64,000 nt of DNA from TMED14 sp963925545. GTDB lineage: Bacteria > Bacteroidota > Bacteroidia > Flavobacteriales > Schleiferiaceae. The stretch spans positions 50,408 through 114,407 of the forward strand of contig CAWUSA010000005.1 of the NCBI GenBank assembly GCA_963925545.1. Direction: 5' to 3'. Positions 25,292 to 33,030 of the stretch are shown in pieces. A model generated the notes under the pieces. The model did not search any database, had not been told where the DNA came from, and saw only the letters and a list, made by a program, of their open reading frames with translations. The stretch's first letter is position 1; the number at the start of each line of letters is the position of its first letter. A program made the position numbers and the translations under genes.

Positions 25292-26707
25292 TTACTTAAC
25301 CTCGCTAACCCTTAAGGTGTTGGTGGTTCCTCGCGCCTCAATAGGCATGGAAGCAAGTTGAACAATGAAATCTCCTTTGTCAACCAAACCACCCACCTTC
25401 AAGGCTTGGGATATTTCTTTAAAGGTTTCATCTGTGGACTGCATGCCGTCATAGAAAAACCCCTTCAAACCCCAGTGCAAGCTGAGCTTGTTGAGGATAG
25501 ATCGCTTGGCAGTGAAAGCATAAATGGCAGCTTGTGGTCGGTGAGAGCTAACCAGCTGTGCGGAGTAGCCAGAAAAAGTCATGGCACAAATGGCGCGTGC
25601 GTCAATTTGGTCAGCCACACGAACCCCGTGATAACACAGGGTTTTGTTGACCAATCGTTCATCGTTGAGCTTGGGCCTTTTAGCCCCTTTCACCTTTTCA
25701 GAAATACTTTCAGAGGACACAATGATTTTTGCTATGGCTTGAACCACTTCCACAGGGTATTGGCCAACAGACGTTTCTCCAGACAACATGACCGCATCCG
25801 CGCCATCCAAGACAGCGTTGGCCACGTCATTCACCTCAGCCCGAGATGGCGTCAGGCTATCCATCATGGACTCCATCATTTGAGTAGCAACAATCACAGG
25901 CTTCGCGAGAAGAATGGATTTTTTAATGATCATTTTCTGGATCAAAGGCACCGACTCCATTGGCACCTCAACACCCAAGTCACCCCGGGCTACCATCACG
26001 GCATCTGTGGCGGCAATGATGGCATCAATGTCTGCAACCGCTTCTGGTTTTTCAATTTTTGACACGATGCCAGCGTGGGAATTGGCGGCCTTAATCAACC
26101 GACGAAGCTGCTCAACGTCCTTGACAGATCGAACGAAACTGAGTCCAATCCAATCCACCTCAAGCTCAAGAGCTAGGTTCAAATCCACCAAATCTTTCTC
26201 TGTCAAGCAAGGAAGAGAGACCCGTGTGTTTGGTAGGTTAACACCTTTGTTGGAGCTCAACACGCCCCCTTGAACCACAATGGCGGTGACCAAGTTTTTC
26301 TTGTTGGTCTTCACCACATCCAACAACAGCTTTCCGTCATCTAACAGGATGCGCTCACCCGCCTTAACGTCTTTTGGAAATCGCTCATAGGTCATGAAAA
26401 CCTTGTCCTTGTTGCCAACGCAGGGTTCATTGCTGAAAATTAGCTGTTCACCCTTTGTGATAACGGTTCCCTCTTCCACTTCCCCAACGCGCAACTTAGG
26501 CCCTTGCAGGTCTGCAAGGATGGCAGCACTCATACCTGTACGGTCCAAAGCCGCACGGATCAGTCCAATAGTTTTGCGATGGTCGCCATGGCTGCCATGG
26601 GAGAAGTTGACGCGAAATACGTTCACGCCAGCCTGAAGCATAGCCTCAAGGATGTCTTGCTTTGCGGAGGCGGGACCAAGTGTGGCAACAATTTTTGCGC
26701 GTTTCAT
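25292..26707 (-). CDS. pyk: Pyruvate kinase
   Basis: Pyk makes pyruvate and ATP from phosphoenolpyruvate. The 471-residue enzyme starts MKRAKIVATLGPAS and contains FRVNFSHG, the Mg/K site region IVSKIEKPEAV and MVARGDLGVEVP, and the signature PVIVATQMMESM. The longer open frame to 26800 adds a proline-rich stretch that is not family-like and would overlap the upstream gene, so I use the ATG at 26707. That start overlaps the upstream stop (ATGA). It closes the conserved acpP-fabF-rnc-(IPExxxVDY)-pyk run. Confidence 0.96.
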   Translation of the reverse strand: MKRAKIVATLGPASAKQDILEAMLQAGVNVFRVNFSHGSHGDHRKTIGLIRAALDRTGMSAAILADLQGPKLRVGEVEEGTVITKGEQLIFSNEPCVGNKDKVFMTYERFPKDVKAGERILLDDGKLLLDVVKTNKKNLVTAIVVQGGVLSSNKGVNLPNTRVSLPCLTEKDLVDLNLALELEVDWIGLSFVRSVKDVEQLRRLIKAANSHAGIVSKIEKPEAVADIDAIIAATDAVMVARGDLGVEVPMESVPLIQKMIIKKSILLAKPVIVATQMMESMMDSLTPSRAEVNDVANAVLDGADAVMLSGETSVGQYPVEVVQAIAKIIVSSESISEKVKGAKRPKLNDERLVNKTLCYHGVRVADQIDARAICAMTFSGYSAQLVSSHRPQAAIYAFTAKRSILNKLSLHWGLKGFFYDGMQSTDETFKEISQALKVGGLVDKGDFIVQLASMPIEARGTTNTLRVSEVK

Positions 26708-27231
26708 AAGACCAGGGGTTCTAGTATGAGTTGATGTCGGTCTCGGAGGGTCATCCAAGGGTAGTGGATGCATTGCAAAACCAAAGGAATAGCCTTGCAA
26801 CGTTGAATCAAAGGTACAATCTCTGATTTAGTCAGGGGGTCAGACAAAATCAGGACAGCTTGAGCTAGGGGTCTTTTCTTAATTAGCGGGGTCTTTGGCA
26901 CAGCGAAACCAACTGCATCAAAAAGGCCAACACCTTCGGGCTGATGCTCCGCATGCCATTGGCTAACCATAGGGTGGTTGATGAGTAGGTGGATATCTGT
27001 GAAGTCGTCCCGCCAAGCATACACCATGAAGTGCTGTACGCGGTCTTTCAGTCGAACCACGTGGTCCTGTGCTAGCCGAGACAGGCCCCAACCAAGGCGC
27101 TGGTTCAAAGCATAGACCAGGGAGATGTCATCCAAGGCGCTGTGAACGCCAATGACATCACGAGGGCCGTTTTCTTTGAGGTCGTCTAGAACGAGAAGGT
27201 TTGTTCCCACGGCGGTGAATATTGAGTTCAT
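26704..27231 (-). CDS. IPExxxVDY-type conserved protein
   Basis: The 175-residue soluble protein sits between rnc and pyk, exactly where Bacteroidota carry the IPExxxVDY family. It has the family's early pattern (DVIGVHSALDDISLVYALNQRLGWGLSR, then a single-sheet region and HLLINHP). The late motif that names the family is not preserved as such, the region reading VGFAVPKTPLIKK. The function is unknown. Its start overlaps the 3' end of rnc by 74 bases, which is long, but no later ATG would keep the conserved N-terminal part. Its stop overlaps the pyk ATG. Confidence 0.62.
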   Translation of the reverse strand: MNSIFTAVGTNLLVLDDLKENGPRDVIGVHSALDDISLVYALNQRLGWGLSRLAQDHVVRLKDRVQHFMVYAWRDDFTDIHLLINHPMVSQWHAEHQPEGVGLFDAVGFAVPKTPLIKKRPLAQAVLILSDPLTKSEIVPLIQRCKAIPLVLQCIHYPWMTLRDRHQLILEPLVL

Positions 27232-27940
27232 AGCAGGCCGCTTTGGAGGCTGCTTCTTCGGCAGTTTTTTTCGAAGGGCCAGACCCCTCAGACACCGCTT
27301 TGTCGTCGATTAACAATTTGAAAACAAACCGCTTTCGATTTTGTGAGCCCTCTTCGTCTTGTAGGACGAAGTCAAAGCGCTTTTTATTTTTCTGTACCCA
27401 CTCAATCAGCAAGCTCTTATAGCTGACTATTTCACGCTCAACACTATTGATGTTGACATGCTTCTCAATCATGTGTTTGAAAACAAAGGTTCTCGCAGCC
27501 TTCCAGCCACGGTCAGCATAGACAGCGCCCACAAGCGCCTCCAGGGTGTTGCCAGGCACAGACGTGTGACCACCACGACCACCTCTGCTGCTGTTGCTCA
27601 TCCATTTTGAGATGCCCATTTTTTCAGCAATGCGGTTGAGGGCCTTGCGGCTGACAACTTTGGACCGCATGCTTGTCAGGTAGCCTTCGTTGCCTTTGGG
27701 GTATTTATCAAACAAGTACTCCGCCAACAACACACCTAAGACGGCATCACCAAGGTATTCCAAGCGCTCGTAGTTGAGGTTGGCTTGTTGTTGGTTCTTG
27801 CTGTTGCCTTTGCGACGAAAGGCGTTGAGGTAGACCCAAGGGTCTTTAGGTGTGACGCCGGTCATTGACTTGACGGCAGCGAGGAGTTTCCGGTGCTCTT
27901 TTGGTACTTGAGACGGAAATAAAAAGGAAAACAATGACAT
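27158..27940 (-). CDS. rnc: Ribonuclease III
   Basis: RNase III cleaves double-stranded RNA, including rRNA precursors. The 260-residue protein has the catalytic signature ERLEYLGDAVLGVL, the second acidic cluster in NTLEALVGAVYADRG, and a C-terminal double-stranded RNA-binding domain ending in a basic tail (RGNKPSRSRRPQRK). The start is the ATG at 27940 (MSLFSFLF), directly after the fabF stop at 27942. A longer frame would run into fabF. Confidence 0.94.
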   Translation of the reverse strand: MSLFSFLFPSQVPKEHRKLLAAVKSMTGVTPKDPWVYLNAFRRKGNSKNQQQANLNYERLEYLGDAVLGVLLAEYLFDKYPKGNEGYLTSMRSKVVSRKALNRIAEKMGISKWMSNSSRGGRGGHTSVPGNTLEALVGAVYADRGWKAARTFVFKHMIEKHVNINSVEREIVSYKSLLIEWVQKNKKRFDFVLQDEEGSQNRKRFVFKLLIDDKAVSEGSGPSKKTAEEAASKAACYELNIHRRGNKPSRSRRPQRKRPS

Positions 27941-27941
27941 A

Positions 27942-29195
27942 TCAGGGCTTGAACTTTCGGAACACCAACGACGCATTGTGCCCACCAAATCCAAAGGTGT
28001 TAGAAAGGGCCGCACGGACAGTTCTAGCTTGAGGCTTATGGAATGTAAAATTCAAGCCTGGATCCAGCTCGGGGTCGTCTGTGAAATGGTTGATGGTTGG
28101 CGGAACAATGTCGTGGTAACAAGATAAAACAGCAACCAAAGCCTCAGCCGCACCAGCCGCACCCAACAAATGACCCGTCATAGACTTGGTTGAGCTGATG
28201 TTGAGTTTGTAAGTATGATCGCCAAAGACCTTTTTGACAGCCTTGATTTCTGCCTGGTCGCCAAGCGGCGTAGAGGTTCCGTGAACATTGATGTAGTCGA
28301 CGTCGTCAGGTGACATGCCTGCGTCTTCGAGGGCATTTCTCATGCCACTGATCGCACCTAAGCCCTCAGGGTGTGGCGCGGTGATGTGATGCGCGTCGGC
28401 AGAGAGCCCTCCGCCAGCGAGTTCCGCGTAAATTTTTGCTCCGCGGGCTTTTGCGTGCTCATAGGTTTCTAAAACCATGCATACACCACCCTCACCAAGA
28501 ACAAATCCCTCACGGTCTTTGTCAAAAGGGCGCGACGCTGTTTGTGGATCATCATTGCGTGTAGACAAGGCCTGCATGGCATTGAATCCGCCGATACCAC
28601 CCTCAGTTACAGCAGCTTCAGACCCCCCACAAACAATGACATCAGCCTTACCTAGTCGCAGCCACATCAACGAATCGACGAGGGCATTAGCAGAGGAGGC
28701 ACAGGCAGAAACCGTGGTGTAGTTAGGTCCGCGAAATCCATATTTCATGGAAACATGGCCGCCGCAGATGTCGGCAATCATTTTTGGAATAAAGAAAGGG
28801 TTGAAGCGAGGCGTTCCGTCCCCTTCAGCAAAGTTGACAACCTCTTTGAAAAAGGTGTCCAACCCGCCAATGCCAGATCCCCAAATCACACCAACACGAT
28901 CAAGGTCAGGATCAGCCTCCATCAATCCAGCATCCTGGATGCTTTCATTGGCGGCAATCAAACCTAGGTGTGTGCAGCGATCCATGCGGCGCGCTTCTTT
29001 GTGGTCAATGTGGTCAAGGACATCAAGGTCCTTCACCTCACAGGCAAACCGGGTTTTGAATTTGGAGGGATCAAAGGCGGTGATGGGTGCGGCCCCGCTT
29101 TTCCCAGCGAGCAGGCCGTCCCAAAACGCTTGCGCAGTGTTGCCGATCGGGGTTACGGCCCCAATGCCAGTTACAACAACGCGCTTCAGTTCCAT
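27942..29195 (-). CDS. fabF: 3-oxoacyl-[acyl-carrier-protein] synthase II
   Basis: FabF condenses acyl-ACP with malonyl-ACP in fatty acid elongation. The 417-residue thiolase-fold enzyme has the nucleophile Cys in TVSACASSANAL, and the two catalytic His in NVHGTSTPLGD and SSTKSMTGHLLGAAG, with the C-terminal FGFGGHNASLVF. It follows acpP by 11 bases and precedes rnc by one base. Confidence 0.97.
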   Translation of the reverse strand: MELKRVVVTGIGAVTPIGNTAQAFWDGLLAGKSGAAPITAFDPSKFKTRFACEVKDLDVLDHIDHKEARRMDRCTHLGLIAANESIQDAGLMEADPDLDRVGVIWGSGIGGLDTFFKEVVNFAEGDGTPRFNPFFIPKMIADICGGHVSMKYGFRGPNYTTVSACASSANALVDSLMWLRLGKADVIVCGGSEAAVTEGGIGGFNAMQALSTRNDDPQTASRPFDKDREGFVLGEGGVCMVLETYEHAKARGAKIYAELAGGGLSADAHHITAPHPEGLGAISGMRNALEDAGMSPDDVDYINVHGTSTPLGDQAEIKAVKKVFGDHTYKLNISSTKSMTGHLLGAAGAAEALVAVLSCYHDIVPPTINHFTDDPELDPGLNFTFHKPQARTVRAALSNTFGFGGHNASLVFRKFKP

Positions 29196-29206
29196 AAAAT
29201 ACTGAG

Positions 29207-29443
29207 TTAGGCTTTTGCCTTCTCGACATGAGCAACAGCCTCACCAACCGTGGAAATGTTTTCTGCTTGGTCGTCTGGAATTTGGATATCGAACTCTTTT
29301 TCGAATTCCATAATGAGCTCAACGGTGTCCAATGAATCGGCACCAAGGTCGTTAGTGAATGAAGCTTCGAGGGTGACCTCAGCTTCAGATACGCCGAGCT
29401 TGTCAACGATGATGGCTTTCACACTATTTGCGATGTCTGACAT
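29207..29443 (-). CDS. acpP: Acyl carrier protein
   Basis: The 78-residue protein carries acyl chains on a 4'-phosphopantetheine attached to the Ser of GADSLDTVEL. It is acidic and helical as expected (EAEVTLEASFTNDLGADS). The start is the ATG at 29443 (MSDIANSVKA); the 63-base extension upstream in frame is not family-like. It is the first gene of the acpP-fabF-rnc-pyk series and is divergent from purN. Confidence 0.97.
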   Translation of the reverse strand: MSDIANSVKAIIVDKLGVSEAEVTLEASFTNDLGADSLDTVELIMEFEKEFDIQIPDDQAENISTVGEAVAHVEKAKA

Positions 29444-29518
29444 AACTGTAATTTTTAAGTGATAAATCAAGTGCAAAGAAAAGGTATTCCAATTAAATAT
29501 GGACAAATCTCATTTTGG

Positions 29519-29526
29519 TATTTTTG
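29519..29526 (+). promoter_or_regulatory. -7 promoter element for purN
   Basis: TATTTTTG matches TAnnTTTG, only 4 bases before the purN ATG, so the mRNA would be leaderless or nearly so. Confidence 0.35.
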
Positions 29527-29530
29527 TGGC

Positions 29531-30124
29531 ATGCAAACCCACAGCCTCATCATTCTAGCTTCTGGCGGCGGCAGCAATGCGGCTTCACTGATTGATTACT
29601 TCAGCAATCACCAGAAAATTCAAGTCTGCGGGCTGTGGACCAATAACCCGAAAGCGGGTGTCCTTCAGCGAAAACTAGCCGTGAAGGCTAAAGTTTTTTC
29701 GCAGGGTGATGACAATTTGATTGCCAAATGGAAGGCTTCTGGAGCGAGCACCCTGGTCCTTGCGGGCTACCTCAAGGCCATTCCGACGGCTTGGATTGAG
29801 GCCTTTGAGGGCTCAGTGTACAACATTCACCCCGCCCTGTTGCCTGCGTTTGGCGGTAAAGGGATGTATGGCATACACGCCCATCGCGCAGTGATTGCTT
29901 CAGGCGACAAGACAAGCGGCTTAAGCATACACAAAGTCACCGAGGTGTACGATGAAGGGCCACTGGTCTTTCAAATGCGATTGGGCGTCAGGCCCGAAGA
30001 GTCTGCGGAGGCTTTGCAGCAACGCATTCTAGAGGGAGAGCATTGGGCATTTCCCCGTGCCATTGAAGCAGACCTTCTGCATCAAACCATGCCAACCCAA
30101 CTTCCCTCACCATGGTTGGCGTAG
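29531..30124 (+). CDS. purN: Phosphoribosylglycinamide formyltransferase
   Basis: PurN transfers a formyl group from 10-formyl-THF to GAR in purine synthesis. The 197-residue enzyme has the phosphate loop LASGGGSNAASLI, the catalytic Asn-His pair in YNIHPALLPAFGGKGMYG and the catalytic Asp in VTEVYDEGPLVFQ. The start is ATG 29531 instead of the in-frame codon at 29459. It overlaps rnhA by 13 bases, so the two are translated together. Confidence 0.94.
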   Translation: MQTHSLIILASGGGSNAASLIDYFSNHQKIQVCGLWTNNPKAGVLQRKLAVKAKVFSQGDDNLIAKWKASGASTLVLAGYLKAIPTAWIEAFEGSVYNIHPALLPAFGGKGMYGIHAHRAVIASGDKTSGLSIHKVTEVYDEGPLVFQMRLGVRPEESAEALQQRILEGEHWAFPRAIEADLLHQTMPTQLPSPWLA

Positions 30125-30579
30125 CGCTGTACACGGACGGCTCAGCAAAAGGCAACCCAGGGCCAGGGGGCTATGGGGCCATATTGCAATCAGGGTCTCA
30201 TGAAAAGGAGCTGTCAAAAGGCTACCGCCTGACCACCAACAACCGAATGGAGCTGATGGCTGTTGTGGCAGGACTAGAGGCTTTGAAGCCACCCCGGTGC
30301 CGTGTGCACGTTGTGTCTGATAGCAAATATGTGGTTAATGCATTCAATGAAGGCTGGATGGAAAATTGGAAGCGCCGTCGCTTTGCTAAGGTGAAAAATG
30401 TGGATGTATGGAAACGGCTTCTCAAAGCCATGGAGGGGCATGATGTCACCTTTGAGTGGGTCAAGGGTCACGCCAGCCACCCGCAAAATGAACGCTGTGA
30501 TCAATTGGCCGTTAAGGCGGCAGAGTCGCCTACAGACATTGACCAAGGCTATGAAGCTAGTCAGCAGCTAAGCCTATAG
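30112..30579 (+). CDS. rnhA: Ribonuclease HI
   Basis: RNase HI removes RNA from RNA-DNA hybrids. The 155-residue enzyme has the four metal-binding carboxylates: Asp in LYTDGSAKGNPGPGGYG, Glu in NRMELMAV, Asp in VVSDSKYVV and Asp in NERCDQLAV. There is no N-terminal hybrid-binding domain. The ATG at 30112 lies inside the end of purN. The convergent GH3 gene ends 13 bases later. Confidence 0.95.
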   Translation: MVGVALYTDGSAKGNPGPGGYGAILQSGSHEKELSKGYRLTTNNRMELMAVVAGLEALKPPRCRVHVVSDSKYVVNAFNEGWMENWKRRRFAKVKNVDVWKRLLKAMEGHDVTFEWVKGHASHPQNERCDQLAVKAAESPTDIDQGYEASQQLSL

Positions 30580-30592
30580 GCCACATGAGCGT

Positions 30593-32092
30593 TCAGGCTT
30601 TGAAGGCACTCAAAGCATCCACGATCGTCCGGTCATTGGTCAAGCGGGGCACCTTGTTTTGCCCCCCCAGTTTGCCAATGGACTTCATGTAGCGAATGAA
30701 GGCATCAGTTGCTAGCGGGGTCACTACACAGCTTCTCAAAACGCCACCAACAATCAAATCCTTGTAGTAGCTGTTCTTCTCGCACAAAGCCTTGTCAAGC
30801 GCCAAGGCATAGCCGGCCAGGTCCGTAGGTTGTGCATCAAAAGCAATCAACCACTCATGGTAAGGGAGGCCTGTGTCAGGTAAAACCTGCGGCGCTACAG
30901 TGAACTCTTTCACGACGCCACCAAAGGCTTTTGTGGCCAACTTCATCGCATGCTCCACCTCAGACCCAATCACGTGTTCACCAAAGGCGGAAATGAAGTG
31001 CTTGATGCGACCAGTGACCCGCACACGACAAGGCTCAAGGGAAACAAAGGTGACGGTGTCTCCAATGCTGTACCCCCACAAACCAGCATTGGTGTGCATG
31101 ATAACGGCATAATTGACGCCCAGCTCAACGTCTGCAACGGACAACCTCGGTGGGTTTTCGTCAAAAAAATGATCGGACGGAATGAATTCATAAGCGATAC
31201 CATGATCTAAGGCCAACAGCAAATCCTCGCTGTCTGCTTGATCTTGGTAAGCGATGAACCCCTCGGAGGTTGCATAGGTTTGTAGGATGCCAACCCTTTT
31301 ACCCAACAACTCCTCAAATCGCGCCCTGTAGGGCTCATAAGCCACGCCGCCAGTGATAAAAAGCGCAAGGTTAGGGAAGACCTCAGCAATGGTTTGCTTG
31401 CCGGACACCACCAATAATCGCTCAAAATACATCTGCACCCATGGCGGAATGCCAGTAATCAAGGTTAGGTCTTCATTCACGGTTTCCTGGACAATGGCGT
31501 CCAATTTTTCTTCCCAATCCTCAATGATGTTGGCTTCCCATGAGGGCAAGCGGTTTTTTTTAAGGTAGCTGGGCGTAAAATTTGACGAGATGCCGCTGAG
31601 TCGACCTGTAGGAACGCCATTGACATCGTCAAGCTTTGGACTCCCTTGCAAGAAAATCATCTTGCCATTGACGAAGTCCGCATTGCCTGCATTGACAATG
31701 TAGCCAAAGAGGGCACTTTTGCCTGTTTTGATTTGGAAGGACACAGAGGCCGTGCTTAGTGGAATGAATTTAGCCCCAGAGGTGGTGCCGCTGGTTTTTG
31801 CAAAATAGGCTGGCCTACCAGGCCACACCACATCAGCTTCTCCATCAACCACCCTGTCTAGGTAGGGCCTCAGCGCTTCATAGTCCCGAATGGGCACATG
31901 TTTTTTTAGGTCTGAAAAATTGTGAATTTCATCAAAGTGGTGATCCTTACCAAATGAGGTATGCTTGGCGTCAGATATCAAGCTTTGCAACACCTTGAGC
32001 TGTGTTGCCCCAGGCTTACTGATCCATGATTGGTCCTTCTTGATGGAGCGCTTGGCTAAAAGCTTCGCTGCGGTTGACTTTAATGTTGCCAT
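30593..32092 (-). CDS. GH3 (auxin-responsive promoter) family acyl-adenylate/amido synthetase
   Basis: The 499-residue protein belongs to the GH3 branch of the adenylate-forming superfamily, known from plants, where it joins amino acids to jasmonate or auxin. Seen here: the ATP phosphate loop AKTSGTTSGAKFIPLS (about 99-114), ITGIPPWVQMYFE, YATSEGFIAYQ, and the hinge RVTGRIKHFISAFGEHV. In Bacteroidota the gene is commonly next to the sprE/M23 region. Its bacterial substrate is unknown to me. It starts one base after the stop of the M23 gene, forming an operon with it. Confidence 0.85.
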   Translation of the reverse strand: MATLKSTAAKLLAKRSIKKDQSWISKPGATQLKVLQSLISDAKHTSFGKDHHFDEIHNFSDLKKHVPIRDYEALRPYLDRVVDGEADVVWPGRPAYFAKTSGTTSGAKFIPLSTASVSFQIKTGKSALFGYIVNAGNADFVNGKMIFLQGSPKLDDVNGVPTGRLSGISSNFTPSYLKKNRLPSWEANIIEDWEEKLDAIVQETVNEDLTLITGIPPWVQMYFERLLVVSGKQTIAEVFPNLALFITGGVAYEPYRARFEELLGKRVGILQTYATSEGFIAYQDQADSEDLLLALDHGIAYEFIPSDHFFDENPPRLSVADVELGVNYAVIMHTNAGLWGYSIGDTVTFVSLEPCRVRVTGRIKHFISAFGEHVIGSEVEHAMKLATKAFGGVVKEFTVAPQVLPDTGLPYHEWLIAFDAQPTDLAGYALALDKALCEKNSYYKDLIVGGVLRSCVVTPLATDAFIRYMKSIGKLGGQNKVPRLTNDRTIVDALSAFKA

Positions 32093-32093
32093 G

Positions 32094-32960
32094 TCAGCGT
32101 GTGAGAAGTTGATTTAGGTCCAGTGCCCGACCATTCAGCCAGTACTCGACGATGATGTCGTGGGTGCTGACGCTGTCGCTAGGACTGGTAGCGTCTTGGA
32201 GGTACTCAAAAGGCTCAGCCACTTCGCAAAGTTTGGTGCCTGACTTTACAAAATCCCCCACACGATGAAGGGGTGGGCTGTTGAGTTGTGCGTAGCGGCT
32301 CATGGCGCCATCTTTGTGCTGGAGCCATAAAGAGAAGCCCAACGATGAACTGCCCTCAATAGCAACAACAGTGCCTGGCTTAACGGCATTCACCTCGGTT
32401 CCAACCGGGCATTTGTAGAGCAGGCCGTGGCGAAGCTTGCGCGAGGCGTCATTGTCCATCAGATTGGGGTCCAGCGGGTGACTGACCTGGTCTTCACCTG
32501 TCCGGTTAGCCACAGCCTCCATGGCCTCAACATTTTCACGCAGGGCAGATTCTGCATCACTGATTCGCAGATTTTCCAAAGACCAGCCCACCGGTGGCGC
32601 CATTGCGGACCCTAAGGTGTCGGGTACTTCACCGCCAATCATGGACCGCAAATGTTGCACAAAAGCTTCGTGGTAACCCAGGTGACGAACCAAAGAATCG
32701 GTGCGGTACTCTAGCTCAACGGCTGACCGACGAAGACTTGTTGAGGCATAGCCTGGGATGTATTCTCTTAGCGGGGTGTAGGCAACAAGTAGCAACGTAC
32801 CAATAATAAGCGTGACAGTTGTTGTGCCAATGACGACAAAGACATTCAATCGACTAAGCGCCATTGAGAAGCGCTCCTCAAAGGTGGATTCGTCCAGCAG
32901 CACCAAGCGGTACTTGTGAAGCCATTTCTTCCAGCGCGATGTCTCTCCTTTTTTTACCAT
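32094..32960 (-). CDS. Membrane-anchored M23 (LytM)-like protein, probably degenerate
   Basis: The 288-residue protein has a cytoplasmic basic N-terminus, one membrane helix (about 40-62), a helical linker (about 80-165) and a C-terminal LytM-like beta domain. In active M23 peptidases the last metal-ligand motif reads HxH; here the matching place is RYAQL, so the first His is Gln, and no HxxxD is clear before it. It is likely a non-catalytic activator like EnvC/NlpD, acting on cell-wall hydrolases (inference). It begins a two-gene operon with the GH3 gene and is divergent from sprE. Confidence 0.72.
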   Translation of the reverse strand: MVKKGETSRWKKWLHKYRLVLLDESTFEERFSMALSRLNVFVVIGTTTVTLIIGTLLLVAYTPLREYIPGYASTSLRRSAVELEYRTDSLVRHLGYHEAFVQHLRSMIGGEVPDTLGSAMAPPVGWSLENLRISDAESALRENVEAMEAVANRTGEDQVSHPLDPNLMDNDASRKLRHGLLYKCPVGTEVNAVKPGTVVAIEGSSSLGFSLWLQHKDGAMSRYAQLNSPPLHRVGDFVKSGTKLCEVAEPFEYLQDATSPSDSVSTHDIIVEYWLNGRALDLNQLLTR

Positions 32961-32967
32961 GCTTCAG

Positions 32968-32975
32968 CAAAGATA
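32968..32975 (-). promoter_or_regulatory. -7 promoter element of the M23-GH3 operon
   Basis: The - strand reads TATCTTTG, a full match to TAnnTTTG, ending 7 bases before the ATG at 32960. Confidence 0.5.
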
Positions 32976-33011
32976 TTCGGTATCAGGAGCTTTTGGAGGC
33001 CATTCACGAAA

Positions 33012-33019
33012 TAACTTTG
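33012..33019 (+). promoter_or_regulatory. -7 promoter element of sprE
   Basis: TAACTTTG is a full match to TAnnTTTG, 11 bases before the TTG start at 33031. Its position supports a start at 33031 or 33043 and nothing further upstream. Confidence 0.5.
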
Positions 33020-33030
33020 CCTGAAGTCCG

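Noticed and set aside
27941..28015. Longer N-terminus of RNase III
   Set aside because: It would read into fabF and adds a non-family sequence; the ATG at 27940 follows the fabF stop.
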